Numbered from the stretch's first letter, positions 14,883-23,765 are shown. The stretch is DNA of 31,210 nt from Corynebacterium sp. (GCF_030152825.1 NZ_JASLIP010000032.1:1-31210); one strand, 5' to 3'. Numbers and translations: made by a program. The notes: generated from the letters alone by a model not told the origin.

Positions 14883-16577
14883 ATGTCCCCCGGCTTGCCC
14901 CGCACCCAGGGCACGTCCAGGCGCCGCACCCGGCGCCCCATCAGATCGGTGATCACCCTGCTCACCGCCGTCGTCCTCGGCCTTGGCGGACTCACCGCCT
15001 GCAGCAGCGCCGGCGGTTCCGAGGAGAACCCGGCCGAGCTGACCTACCTCGATTCCCTCCCCTTCAATAACCTCTACCCACCGACCGCGGGCTTCTACCC
15101 CAACGGAGGCGTGGTCAACAACATCACCGACCGGCTGCTGTGGCAGGACCCGGACACCCTCGAGCTCCACCCGTGGATCGCCACCGACCTGCCGGAGGTC
15201 AACGAGGACGCCACCGAGTTCACCTTCCACCTACGCGACGGGGTCACCTACTCCGACGGCACCCCGCTGGACGCGGAGAACGTCGTCAAGAACTTCGACC
15301 TCTTCGGCCTCGGGAACACGGAGAACAAGCTCACCGCCTCCGAACAGATCAGCTCCTACGAACGCGGCGAGGTTATCGACGATTCCACCGTTCGCTTCCA
15401 CTTCAGCGAGCCCGAGCCCGGCTTCCCCCAGGCCGCCAGCTCCATCAACGCCGGGCTGCTGGCCAACGCCTCCCTGGAGATGACGGACGAGGGCTTCGCC
15501 CCTGGTTCGGCCCGCAAGGTCATTGGCTCCGGCCCCTTCGTCATCACCGGCGAGAAGCGCAACCGCGAACTGACCCTGAGCGCCCGGAAGGACTACAACT
15601 GGGCCCCACCGGTCTTCGCCGAACGCGGACTGAACACCGAGCGCCCGGAGCTGGACACCGTGCGCGTCGTCGTCGCCAAGGAGGACAGCGTCCGCGTCGG
15701 CGGGCTCAAGGCCGGGCAGGCAGATATCGCCCGCCAGATCGAGGCCCCGGAGGAAAAGCACCTCTCCAAGGCCGGAATCAACATCCACGCGGCACCGACC
15801 AGTGGCGTGAATAACGGCCTGGCCTTCCGCTTCCGCCACCCGCTGCTGCAGGACATCCGGGTGCGCCAGGCGATCATCGCCGGCGTGGACCGCGAGAAGA
15901 TCCTGCGCACCTTGTTCTCCGACTCCTACCCGCTGGCCACCTCCACCCTCGCCCACACCGCGCAGGGTTACGAGGAACAGAAGGGCGCCTACGAGTTCGA
16001 CCCGGATAAGGCCCGCAGGCTCCTCGGCGAGGCCGGCTGGACCGTCGGGCACGACGGTATTCGCACGAAGGACGGCAAGCGCCTGCGTCTGGTCGTCAAC
16101 GACGCCCCACAGCAGCCCCGCACCCGGGAGGTCGTCACGATGCTGCAGCAACAACTGCGCGACGTCGGCATCGACGCGCAGCTGCACCCCGGCGACGTCG
16201 CCGCCCAAAAGGCAGCCCAGACGGACGAAAACCAGGTGCAGCTCAACCTCACGATGGTGGGCCGCGCCGACTACGACGTCATTAAAAGCCAGTACTACTC
16301 CGAGAACCGCAACGCGCTGCTGAACATGCACCCCGACGAGTCCATCGGCGATGAGAAGCTCCAGCAGCTCCTGCTCGACGTCGCGCAGTCCCCCACCGAG
16401 GAGCAGCGCGCCAAGGCCTCCAAGGCGGTGCAGAAGCACCTGACCGATAACGCCTACGTCCTGCCCTTCTTCGAGGAACCGCAGGTCTTCGGCGTGCACC
16501 CACACGTCCACGGCTTCCGCGCCGAGAGCATCGGCCGACCCTGGTTCTACCTGACCCGAAAGGAGGCCCAGCCATGA
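14883..16577 (+). CDS. Opp/Dpp-type ABC transporter substrate-binding lipoprotein (SBP_bac_5)
   Basis: A 564-residue extracytoplasmic solute-binding protein. A basic n-region (RRRTRRPIR, 12-21) and a hydrophobic helix end in the lipobox LTAC, so C40 should be lipidated. The mature protein has the family 5 landmarks: TDRLLWQDPDTLELHPWIATDLPE, FTFHLRDGVTYSDGTPLDAENVVKNFD, GSGPFVI, IRVRQAIIAGVDREKI, and a C-terminal AYVLPFFEEPQVFGV. Family members bind peptides, nickel chelates, opines or similar compounds; the ligand cannot be read here. Its stop overlaps the first permease start (ATGA), so it heads a four-gene operon. Confidence 0.88.
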   Translation: MSPGLPRTQGTSRRRTRRPIRSVITLLTAVVLGLGGLTACSSAGGSEENPAELTYLDSLPFNNLYPPTAGFYPNGGVVNNITDRLLWQDPDTLELHPWIATDLPEVNEDATEFTFHLRDGVTYSDGTPLDAENVVKNFDLFGLGNTENKLTASEQISSYERGEVIDDSTVRFHFSEPEPGFPQAASSINAGLLANASLEMTDEGFAPGSARKVIGSGPFVITGEKRNRELTLSARKDYNWAPPVFAERGLNTERPELDTVRVVVAKEDSVRVGGLKAGQADIARQIEAPEEKHLSKAGINIHAAPTSGVNNGLAFRFRHPLLQDIRVRQAIIAGVDREKILRTLFSDSYPLATSTLAHTAQGYEEQKGAYEFDPDKARRLLGEAGWTVGHDGIRTKDGKRLRLVVNDAPQQPRTREVVTMLQQQLRDVGIDAQLHPGDVAAQKAAQTDENQVQLNLTMVGRADYDVIKSQYYSENRNALLNMHPDESIGDEKLQQLLLDVAQSPTEEQRAKASKAVQKHLTDNAYVLPFFEEPQVFGVHPHVHGFRAESIGRPWFYLTRKEAQP

Positions 16578-17551
16578 CCGGCCGCCAGATCCTCGCCCGC
16601 ATCGGCCAGGCGATCCTCGTGTTGTGGGCCACCTTCACCCTCGCTTTTATCCTGCTCACCGCGCTGCCCGGGGATGCAGTGGCCACCCGCTACGCCGACC
16701 CCGAGCTCGGGCTCTCACCGGCGCAGATCCAGCAGATGCGGGATGTGTACGGCGCCGACGAGCCCATCCTCGTGCGCTACATCAACTCCCTCACCGGGGC
16801 GCTGCGCGGGGACTTCGGAAACTCCCTGATGAATGGAGAGGCCGTGACCAGCGCCCTGGGCGCTGCCCTGCCAAACACGCTCGCACTGGCGTTCGTGGCC
16901 TTCGTGCTCGCCAGCCTGATCGCCCTGGCCCTGGCCACTCTCGCCGCCCCGGGCCGCAATAACCGTGTCAGCCGCTGGCTGGCAAACGCTCTGGCGAGCG
17001 TTCCCTCCCTGCTGGTCGCGCTGCCCGCGTTCTGGCTGGGCATCATCCTGATCCAGGTGTTCAGCTTCTCGCTGGGATGGATCCCCGTTATCGACGCCTC
17101 CCCCACCGAGTCGATCATCCTGCCCGCCATCGCCATCGCCCTGCCGCTGTCCGCACCGATGGCCCAGGTGTTGCTCCGCGGGATTCAGGACGCCTCGGCC
17201 CAGCCCTTCGTCACCGTGGTGCGGGCCCGTGGGGCCAGCCACCGCTGGGTGCTGTGGCGCAATGTCCTGCGCAACGCGATGCTCCCCGCAATGACCATCG
17301 CCGGGCTGACCTTCGGTGAGCTCATCGGTGGCGCCGTGGTCACCGAGGCAGTGTTCAGCCGCGCCGGCGTCGGCGCGATGACCGTGGACGCCGTCTCTAA
17401 CCGCGATACCCCGGTGCTCATGGCCGTCGTCGTCATCAGCGCCGCGGTCTACGTGCTGGTCAACCTGGCCGTCGACCTGCTCTACCCGGTGCTCGACCCC
17501 CGGCTGCGCAGCCGCAGCGCACAACCCGCCACCGCGAATGGGAGGGACTAA
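16574..17551 (+). CDS. ABC transporter permease, DppB/OppB type
   Basis: A 325-residue inner-membrane permease with an N-terminal helix (ILVLWATFTLAFILLTALPGD) followed by the large extracytoplasmic segment typical of DppB. About five further helices follow, and the EAA-loop region is VRARGASHRWVLWRNVLRNAMLP. It pairs with the next gene to form the channel of the importer. ATG 16574 overlaps the stop of the binding-protein gene, and the next gene starts 3 bases after its stop. Confidence 0.88.
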   Translation: MTGRQILARIGQAILVLWATFTLAFILLTALPGDAVATRYADPELGLSPAQIQQMRDVYGADEPILVRYINSLTGALRGDFGNSLMNGEAVTSALGAALPNTLALAFVAFVLASLIALALATLAAPGRNNRVSRWLANALASVPSLLVALPAFWLGIILIQVFSFSLGWIPVIDASPTESIILPAIAIALPLSAPMAQVLLRGIQDASAQPFVTVVRARGASHRWVLWRNVLRNAMLPAMTIAGLTFGELIGGAVVTEAVFSRAGVGAMTVDAVSNRDTPVLMAVVVISAAVYVLVNLAVDLLYPVLDPRLRSRSAQPATANGRD

Positions 17552-17554
17552 AAC

Positions 17555-18460
17555 ATGACCACCAAACTCACCTCTCGGTCCTCGCTGCGCTCCCGGCTGA
17601 CCGGCCGCAACCTTCCCCGCCCGCGGAAGGCGGGCTGGGGCGCGGTAGTCTCCGGGCTCATCGTTGTCATCGCACTGGCCTGGGCTCTCGTGCCGGGGCT
17701 GTTCGCCTCGGGCGACCCCGTGAATTCCGGTAGCACCGCCCCACTGCTACCGCCCAGCACCGAGCACTGGTTCGGCACCGACGCCGTCGGCCGTGACCTC
17801 TACACCCGCGTGGTGTGGGGCACCCGGCAGTCCCTGCTCGGGGCGCTCGTCGCGGTTCTGCTCGGCATGATCATCGGCACCCTGCTGGGTGTGATCGCCG
17901 GCTCCTCCCGCACCCGGCGCGGCTCCAGCACAGGCGGCAAGGGCAGCTGGGCGGACACGCTAATCATGCGCATCGTGGACGTGCTGCTCGCCATCCCGGC
18001 CCTGCTGCTTAGCCTCTCGGTGATCATCGTGCTGGGTTACGGCTCGATCAACGCGGCCATCGCCGTGGGTGTCACCAATGTCGCGATGTTCGCTCGCCTC
18101 GCCCGCTCCGAGGTGCTGGGCGTGGCGTCCTCCGACTATGTCGAAGCCGCCTACGCCTCCGGCGGCACCCGCGCTTCCGTGCTGTGGAACCACGTCCTGC
18201 CGAACTCGCTAACCCCCGTGCTCGCGCTAGCGGCCCTCCAGTTCGGCAGCGCCATCCTGCAGCTGTCCACCCTGAGCTTCCTGGGCTACGGCGCCCCGCC
18301 ACCGACGCCAGAGTGGGGCCTGATCATCGCCGAGGGCCGGGACTTCATCGCCACGTCCTGGTGGCTGACCGTCCTGCCGGGCCTGGCCATCGTCCTCGTC
18401 GTCCTGGCGACCAACCACCTCAGCACCGTCCTCAGCGACCGGGAAGGAGCCCGCTCATGA
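17555..18460 (+). CDS. ABC transporter permease, DppC/OppC type
   Basis: A 301-residue second permease. The cytoplasmic N-terminus (basic, about 1-28) leads into a first helix, then HWFGTDAVGRDLYTRVVWGTRQSL, the DppC/OppC signature. The EAA loop is EAAYASGGTRASVLWNHVLPNSLTPV. A short Ser/Gly-rich loop (SSRTRRGSSTGGKGSW) lies between helices 2 and 3. A GGGAGGGA-like purine run precedes the ATG. Its TGA overlaps the ATPase start (ATGA). Confidence 0.88.
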   Translation: MTTKLTSRSSLRSRLTGRNLPRPRKAGWGAVVSGLIVVIALAWALVPGLFASGDPVNSGSTAPLLPPSTEHWFGTDAVGRDLYTRVVWGTRQSLLGALVAVLLGMIIGTLLGVIAGSSRTRRGSSTGGKGSWADTLIMRIVDVLLAIPALLLSLSVIIVLGYGSINAAIAVGVTNVAMFARLARSEVLGVASSDYVEAAYASGGTRASVLWNHVLPNSLTPVLALAALQFGSAILQLSTLSFLGYGAPPPTPEWGLIIAEGRDFIATSWWLTVLPGLAIVLVVLATNHLSTVLSDREGARS

Positions 18461-20238
18461 CCACCCCATTGCTGAAGGTCACCGACCTCGCGGTCACGTA
18501 CAACTCCGCCCACGGCCCCGTGCACGCGGTGACGGACGTGTCCTTCTCCGTCGCACCCGGGCGGGTCACCGCCATCGTGGGAGAATCCGGTTCCGGAAAA
18601 TCCACCTCCGCCATGGCGACGATGGGGCTGCTGCCTGCCAACGCATCGGCGTCCGGAAAAATCGAGCTCAATGGGCAGGACCTGAACCGAGTCACGCAAC
18701 AGCAGTGGCGGGACGTCCGCGGCCTGACGATCGGGCTCATCCCGCAGGATCCCGGGACCTCGCTGAACCCCGTGAAGACCATCGGCGACTCGGTTGGCGA
18801 GGTGCTGCGCATTCACCGCCAGGCGCTGGGCAATCCCAGCAAGGAGGAGCGCCGCGCAACCGTCATCGAGCTCCTGGACGCAGTGGGCATCGACAACCCC
18901 GAGCTGCGCTACAACCAGTATCCGCACGAGCTCTCCGGCGGTATGCGGCAGCGCGCCCTCATCGCCGCCGCGCTGGCCACCGAACCAGACCTCATCATCG
19001 CTGACGAACCCACCAGCGCATTGGATGTGACGGTGCAGCAGACGATCCTGGACCTCATCGACCAGCTGCGGGAGGACCGCGGCATTGGCGTCCTGCTCAT
19101 CACGCACGACCTGGCCGTGGCCAGCGACCGGGCCGACGAACTGGTGGTCATGCAGTCCGGCCAGGTCAAGGAGGCCGGACTCACCGGCCGCATCCTCGGC
19201 GATCCGCGGCACCCCTACACCCGCCGGCTGCTCGCTGACGCCCCTGGGCTGACCAACCCCGTGCGCCAACCGGCCCGCGCCCGGAAGCATGCGGGAACCA
19301 GCGCCCCTGGGACCGCCGGCCCCGAGACCGGTGCGCCTGGCAACGAGGTGGAGCCCGAGGAAAAGGATGCGGGCGCCCGCGCGGCACATGGCTCCGAGCC
19401 ACGCGGCCCCAAGGCACGCGGCTCCGAGGAGCCCACTCCCCCGCTGCTGCGCGTCAGCTCGATGAGCAAACAGTTCCACACCACCCGTGGCCAAGAAGCA
19501 TTCACCGCAGTCGACGGCGTGAGCTTCTCCGTCACCCGCGGCACCACCCACGCGATCGTCGGGCAGTCGGGTTCCGGCAAGTCCACCCTGGCGCGCATGA
19601 TCTGCGCCTTCGAAGAGCCCAGCGCGGGCACCGCCTACCTCGAGGGCGCTGCCATCAGCGAGCTCGCGGACAAAGACCCGCGCCAACTGCGCCGCAGGCT
19701 GCAGATGGTCTACCAGAACCCCTATGGCTCGCTCGACCCGCGCCAGTCCATCGGTTCGGCGATCGCCGAGCCGCTGCGAAACCTCAGCTCGCTCTCACGG
19801 ACCCAGATCCGCGAAAAGGTCTCCGAGGTGTTGGACCAGGTCAGCCTGCCCGAGGCGCTGGCCAACCGGCGTGCCGGGGAGCTTTCCGGCGGGCAACGCC
19901 AGCGCGTGGCCATCGCCCGCGCGCTGGTCCTGGAGCCGGAGCTGTTGGTTCTCGACGAGGCCGTATCCGCGCTGGACGTCACCGTCCAGGCCCGCATCCT
20001 GGAACTGCTCAACGAGCTGCAGGAGGAGCTGGGCCTGACGTACCTGTTTATCTCCCACGACCTCGCCGTCGTCCGGGAGATCAGCGACACAGTCAGCGTG
20101 ATGAGCAAGGGCCGCCAGGTGGAGCTGGGCTTCACCGAGGAGATCTTCAATGATCCGCAGCACGATTTCACCCGGGAGCTGCTGCGGGCCATCCCCGGCC
20201 AGCGTTACCGCGAAGGCGTGTTCAACCTGGGGCTTTAG
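18457..20238 (+). CDS. Fused double ATPase of the Opp/Dpp-type importer (DppD-DppF fusion)
   Basis: A 593-residue protein with two complete ABC domains. NBD1 has Walker A GESGSGKST (42-50), Q-loop IPQDPGTSLNP, signature LSGGMRQR (159-166) and Walker B LIIADEPTSALD (179-190). NBD2 has GQSGSGKST (369-377), LSGGQRQR (476-483) and LLVLDEAVSALD. They are joined by a low-complexity Ala/Gly/Pro/Glu linker of about 60 residues (268-328). Both sites look catalytically intact. ATG 18457 overlaps the permease stop; the open frame upstream is antisense or shadow. Its stop overlaps by 4 bases that of the convergent second flavoprotein. Confidence 0.92.
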   Translation: MTTPLLKVTDLAVTYNSAHGPVHAVTDVSFSVAPGRVTAIVGESGSGKSTSAMATMGLLPANASASGKIELNGQDLNRVTQQQWRDVRGLTIGLIPQDPGTSLNPVKTIGDSVGEVLRIHRQALGNPSKEERRATVIELLDAVGIDNPELRYNQYPHELSGGMRQRALIAAALATEPDLIIADEPTSALDVTVQQTILDLIDQLREDRGIGVLLITHDLAVASDRADELVVMQSGQVKEAGLTGRILGDPRHPYTRRLLADAPGLTNPVRQPARARKHAGTSAPGTAGPETGAPGNEVEPEEKDAGARAAHGSEPRGPKARGSEEPTPPLLRVSSMSKQFHTTRGQEAFTAVDGVSFSVTRGTTHAIVGQSGSGKSTLARMICAFEEPSAGTAYLEGAAISELADKDPRQLRRRLQMVYQNPYGSLDPRQSIGSAIAEPLRNLSSLSRTQIREKVSEVLDQVSLPEALANRRAGELSGGQRQRVAIARALVLEPELLVLDEAVSALDVTVQARILELLNELQEELGLTYLFISHDLAVVREISDTVSVMSKGRQVELGFTEEIFNDPQHDFTRELLRAIPGQRYREGVFNLGL

Positions 20239-22226
20239 GGGCGGAGCATGGCGATCTTCAGCGCGGAGCGGGCGGCGGCGTCCGTCTCCTGGAAGATCAC
20301 CGGATCCTCTCCCACCTTCGGTGAGTTCGTCATATCTGCCCGAACCTCCCGCAGCGGCACGCCCAGCATGTGCACCCGGGGGTCGCGCTGACCGCTCGCG
20401 CCAATCAGCAGGCCGGTCTCCCGGTCCACCTCCGGGGCGCCGGACGGGGAACCATCGCCCCAGGCCCAGGCCCGCATCCGGGACTGCGCCAGCAACTGCG
20501 TACTCAGCGGGCAAGCCGTGTGCCGTACATCCGGGTCGTGGATCAGCGCCTCGATCAGCGCAGGCGAGCACACCTCCTCCCCCGTCGTCGCGGAACTAAC
20601 TCGAAACGCCGGGGCCTCCTCGTCCACGGTGAGCTCCGGCTTCGCGCCAAGAAAGCGCACCAGCCCGGCGTCGATGAGCGCGAACAGCTCGGCGGTGCGG
20701 AAGGCCGGCGGACCCACGCTCACCATCTGGGCGATGCTGCCGAAGAGCGCGTATTCCTCTTCGCGGGAGGCCTGCGTGAACCGCCCCGGCTCGTCGACCA
20801 GGGTGATCCGCTTCAGCGCCGCGCCGAAGCTGAATAGCCCCATCTTCACCGGGGATTCTTCTCCGCGCTGTGCCTCCCGCCAGTCGCCGAGGAGCTGTTC
20901 GGACAGGCTCCGGGTAAAGGAGTCGATGCTCATCTCCTCGCCCGCTGCCTCCGCCTTGTCCTCCAGCCGGGAGACCGGGTTGTTCTCCCAGGGGATGTTG
21001 AATCGCTCGCCGAAATCCACCAGCCCGTCCAGGCGGTTGTCCTCGTGCATGTTCAGCGGGTCGGTGGCGGGGTCGTCGATGATCTCGGTGACCTTTTTCA
21101 GGACGTCAGGTTCGGCCCCCAGCAGCACCCGGTAATAGGCCTCTTGCGCGTCGCGCAGCAGTGCGGGCCAGAGCGTTTTCCCGAAGTCCAGACTATTGGC
21201 GGGCAGCGGGGTATCGAGTCGGGCGATGGCCCGGTCCAGGCGGCGCAGCTCCGCGCGCGGCGGCATGCCCGAAAACTCCGGGCGGGGCTGGTGTGGGTAG
21301 CCGCGACCAGCCATCGCGAGGATCCGCGGTTCCCGCCCGGAAGGTTGATAGCGCAGGCCCGCCGGCGCGGTGGCGTCGGGAATGAAGGCCCCGCCACGGC
21401 CGACCGTGAGCATGGACATGGCGTCGAAAAATCCCATGCCCAAGCCCCGGATCAGGACCTCCTGGCCGGATTCCTCCCAGCTGGAGACGTTGGAAAAGTC
21501 CTGATCGGCCGGGTTATTCGGCGCGACCCACTCCAGCTGCTCGTGCTTGGCCGCGGCAGCCGCGAGTTCCTGCTCCTCCGGGGCCAGCTTCGTGTCCAAC
21601 CAGCCCAGGGCGAGCACCGTCGCGTGCGCGCGCAGGCGGGTGCCGTCCGCAAGTTCGATGGTGTCCGTGCCATCTGCCGCCGGTTCGATGCCCACCGCTT
21701 TTGAGCGGTGCACCGTAACCTCGACGGCCTCAGGAACCATGCCCAGCACCGCGGAGAAGGCCCAGCGCAGGTACTCGCCGTACAGGCCCCGCGGCGGGTG
21801 CGTATTCGGTTCGGCCTGCTCGATATCCCGTTCCCGGTGGCCCAGGGGCTGGACCGGGTGGCGGGAAAACAGCGCCGCCTTCGCCCCGCGCGGATCGCGC
21901 TGCTCGCCCAGCGCCTCGCCACGAACCAGCATGATCCACTCGTACATGGTGGGGCCTTCGAGAACCGGGGCGTGAACGCTGGAGCCAGGCTCCGGGAACA
22001 GGGTCACCGCGTCGGCCAGCGTGTTCATGCACAGGTCGAAGTTCTGGTCGGTGCGCCAGACACGTCCCGCACCGGGCTGGACGTCGTCCACCACTGCCAC
22101 GGCCAGGCGCTCGGGTGCCGCACCCTGCTCCGCCAGCTCCCGGTAGGTAGCCACGATCCGCTCCAGCACGGAGATCCCCCGCGGCCCCGCGCCAATGATC
22201 GCGATCCTGCGCTCAATACTGCTCAT
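20235..22226 (-). CDS. GPRG-type FAD/NAD(P)-binding protein, paralogue 2
   Basis: A 663-residue paralogue of the protein at 12614-14788, sharing its motifs in the same order: GAGPRGISVLERI (12-24), GRVWRTDQ, LCMNTLADAVTLFPEPG, EGPTMYEWIMLVRGE, YGEYLRWAFSAVLGMVPE, VLIRGLGMGFFDAMSML, LRYQPSGREP, ANSLDFGKTLWPALLRDAQE, VGPPAFRTAELFALIDAG and DPRVHMLGVPL. It lacks the acidic/Ala-rich insert of paralogue 1. It is convergent with the ATPase gene and divergent from menA, and has its own leaderless promoter. Two different proteins of this family around one importer suggest two related redox steps or a heteromer; no substrate is evident. Confidence 0.8.
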   Translation of the reverse strand: MSSIERRIAIIGAGPRGISVLERIVATYRELAEQGAAPERLAVAVVDDVQPGAGRVWRTDQNFDLCMNTLADAVTLFPEPGSSVHAPVLEGPTMYEWIMLVRGEALGEQRDPRGAKAALFSRHPVQPLGHRERDIEQAEPNTHPPRGLYGEYLRWAFSAVLGMVPEAVEVTVHRSKAVGIEPAADGTDTIELADGTRLRAHATVLALGWLDTKLAPEEQELAAAAAKHEQLEWVAPNNPADQDFSNVSSWEESGQEVLIRGLGMGFFDAMSMLTVGRGGAFIPDATAPAGLRYQPSGREPRILAMAGRGYPHQPRPEFSGMPPRAELRRLDRAIARLDTPLPANSLDFGKTLWPALLRDAQEAYYRVLLGAEPDVLKKVTEIIDDPATDPLNMHEDNRLDGLVDFGERFNIPWENNPVSRLEDKAEAAGEEMSIDSFTRSLSEQLLGDWREAQRGEESPVKMGLFSFGAALKRITLVDEPGRFTQASREEEYALFGSIAQMVSVGPPAFRTAELFALIDAGLVRFLGAKPELTVDEEAPAFRVSSATTGEEVCSPALIEALIHDPDVRHTACPLSTQLLAQSRMRAWAWGDGSPSGAPEVDRETGLLIGASGQRDPRVHMLGVPLREVRADMTNSPKVGEDPVIFQETDAAARSALKIAMLRP

Positions 22227-22232
22227 GGCCCC

Positions 22233-22238
22233 ACCCTA
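22233..22238 (-). promoter_or_regulatory. -10 element of flavoprotein paralogue 2, leaderless
   Basis: On the minus strand TAGGGT is followed by 6 bases and ATG at 22226. Confidence 0.45.
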
Positions 22239-22287
22239 CGGATTAACCCGGACCAGCCTGGCTACTCAGCCCTCGAGCCCGAGCGAG

Positions 22288-22293
22288 TAGAGT
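22288..22293 (+). promoter_or_regulatory. -10 element of menA with short 5' leader
   Basis: TAGAGT here predicts a transcript start near 22300 and a leader of about 40 bases containing GAAGGAAGG (22319-22327) 13 bases before ATG 22341. TTG 22301 lies exactly 7 bases after the -10 but is out of frame with menA. Confidence 0.45.
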
Positions 22294-22340
22294 AAACAGT
22301 TTGCATCCACCCCCGACCGAAGGAAGGTTGACCGCCGCGT

Positions 22341-23222
22341 ATGTCTGCCACCAACACCGCCACCGCCGCCGACTGGCTCGAAGGCGCCCGCCCACACACC
22401 TGGGCTAACGCCATCTCCCCGGTGCTGGCCGGAACAGCAGCCGCGGTGACCACCGGCGGGGCGTCCTTCCCACGGGCACTACTCGCTCTCGTGGTCGCGC
22501 TCGCGCTAATCATCGGCGTGAACTACGCGAACGACTACTCCGACGGCATCCGTGGCACCGACGACGACCGCTCCGGCCCGCTGCGTCTCACCGGCTCCGG
22601 GCTGGTGGAGCCGAAGCTCGTGAAGTACGCCGCCTTCGCCTGCTTCGGCGTGGCTGGGGTCGCCGGGATCGCGCTGAGCCTGCTGAGCGCCTGGTGGCTG
22701 ATCCTCGTCGGCGCGGTCTGCATCGCCGGAGCCTGGTTCTACACCGGCGGCGAAAACCCCTATGGCTACCGGGGCCTGGGCGAGCTCGCGGTCTTCATCT
22801 TCTTCGGCCTCGTCGCGGTGCTGGGCACGGAGTTTACGCAGTCCGGGCAGGTCACCTGGCGCGGGCTCGGCCTCGCGGTGACGATCGGCGCGCTCTCCTC
22901 GTCCGTGAACCTGGCCAATAACCTCCGCGACATCCCGACCGACTCGGTCACCGGCAAGATCACCCTCGCCGTGCGCCTGGGCGATGCGGGCACCCGCGCG
23001 CTGTGGCTGAGCCTGGTCGGCGGCTCCGTGGTGCTCACCATCGCGCTGGCCTTCGGTCAGCTCGCTGCCCTGCTCGGCCTGCTGGCAGTACCGCTGTGGG
23101 TACTGGCCTCCGGTCCGGTACGCAAGGGCGCGCAGGGCAAGGACCTGATCCCGGTGCTGGGGCTCACCGGCCGCGGCATGCTGCTGTGGTCGGTGATGAT
23201 GCTGATCGCGGCGTTCATCTAG
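22341..23222 (+). CDS. menA: 1,4-Dihydroxy-2-naphthoate polyprenyltransferase MenA
   Basis: A 293-residue UbiA-superfamily membrane enzyme that joins the polyprenyl chain to dihydroxynaphthoate, giving demethylmenaquinone. Both Asp-rich prenyl-diphosphate motifs are present: NDYSDGIRGTD (64-74) and NNLRDIPTD (193-201). Eight to nine hydrophobic helices can be counted. ARPHTWANAISPVLAG near the N-terminus is the usual MenA opening. It is separated from the other men genes here by the importer/flavoprotein block. The start is supported by a purine-rich site, though the spacing (13) is long. Confidence 0.92.
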   Translation: MSATNTATAADWLEGARPHTWANAISPVLAGTAAAVTTGGASFPRALLALVVALALIIGVNYANDYSDGIRGTDDDRSGPLRLTGSGLVEPKLVKYAAFACFGVAGVAGIALSLLSAWWLILVGAVCIAGAWFYTGGENPYGYRGLGELAVFIFFGLVAVLGTEFTQSGQVTWRGLGLAVTIGALSSSVNLANNLRDIPTDSVTGKITLAVRLGDAGTRALWLSLVGGSVVLTIALAFGQLAALLGLLAVPLWVLASGPVRKGAQGKDLIPVLGLTGRGMLLWSVMMLIAAFI

Positions 23223-23252
23223 CCACCCAGTTCACGCCGACGCTGCTCCCCC

Positions 23253-23274
23253 GCTGCGCGATCAGCTGCGCAGC
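23253..23274. repeat. Hairpin between convergent menA and DUF4229 genes
   Basis: GCTGCGC (23253-23259) and GCGCAGC (23268-23274) form a 7-bp stem with an 8-base loop in the 105-base gap 23223-23327. No T tract follows; a weak terminator is possible. Nothing else is seen in this gap. Confidence 0.35.
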
Positions 23275-23327
23275 TCCAGCCATAGCACTCGCCCCTCAGC
23301 CGCCCCCGCTGATTCTCGCCGCGGCGT

Positions 23328-23696
23328 TTAGTCGTGCAGGCGGTCCTGCAGCTGCTCCTGCAGCTGGCGCTTGTGCTCGCGCCGCGCGGAGTCCCACTCC
23401 GCCATCTGCGCGGTCACCCGCAGCCGCAAGTTTTTAAACATCATCATGGACAGCGGCAGCGCGAGGATGAGCGCCAGCAGCGCGCTCATCAGCAGCGGGA
23501 AGAAATTCGCCATCCCCAGCAGAATCACGATCGAGTGGATCACGAAGGTCAGCACCAGGAACAGCAACAGCCGCAGGAACCCATATAGCAGGACATCCCG
23601 CCAGGCCTTCGAGCCAAGCTTCGGCTTCTGCCCGGGCGGCCCCGGCAGCGATGGTTCAACCTGGGATGAGTCTTGCGGATTCTGCTTATTAGTCAC
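23328..23696 (-). CDS. DUF4229-type small membrane protein
   Basis: A 122-residue protein with a Pro/Gln-rich cytoplasmic N-terminus (1-30). Two hydrophobic segments follow (about 35-60, LLYGFLRLLLFLVLTFVIHSI, and 64-88, FFPLLMSALLALILALPLSM), then a charged helical C-terminus rich in Arg, Gln and Glu (REHKRQLQEQLQDRLHD). This is the DUF4229 pattern often found near menA in actinobacteria. GTG 23696 has a TAGGCT -10 seven bases upstream. Function is unknown. Confidence 0.75.
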   Translation of the reverse strand: MTNKQNPQDSSQVEPSLPGPPGQKPKLGSKAWRDVLLYGFLRLLLFLVLTFVIHSIVILLGMANFFPLLMSALLALILALPLSMMMFKNLRLRVTAQMAEWDSARREHKRQLQEQLQDRLHD

Positions 23697-23703
23697 GCCG
23701 TCC

Positions 23704-23709
23704 AGCCTA
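23704..23709 (-). promoter_or_regulatory. -10 element of the DUF4229 gene, leaderless
   Basis: On the minus strand TAGGCT is followed by 7 bases and GTG at 23696. Confidence 0.45.
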
Positions 23710-23745
23710 CGGTCACTGCTTCGCTGGGCACCAATTGCGCTTTAG

Positions 23746-23765
23746 TTTTAGGACGTCACCCCGGC
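23746..23765 (+). repeat. 20-bp dispersed repeat, copy 2
   Basis: Identical to 15-34 (ttttaggacgtcaccccggc). It lies in the divergent gap between the DUF4229 gene and the small membrane protein gene, 50 bases from the former start and 108 from the latter. Unlike copy 1, no -10 follows directly. Confidence 0.6.

Noticed and set aside
15231..16511. Long antisense frame opposite the binding-protein gene
   Set aside because: Same reason: composition-driven open frame opposite a well-supported lipoprotein gene.
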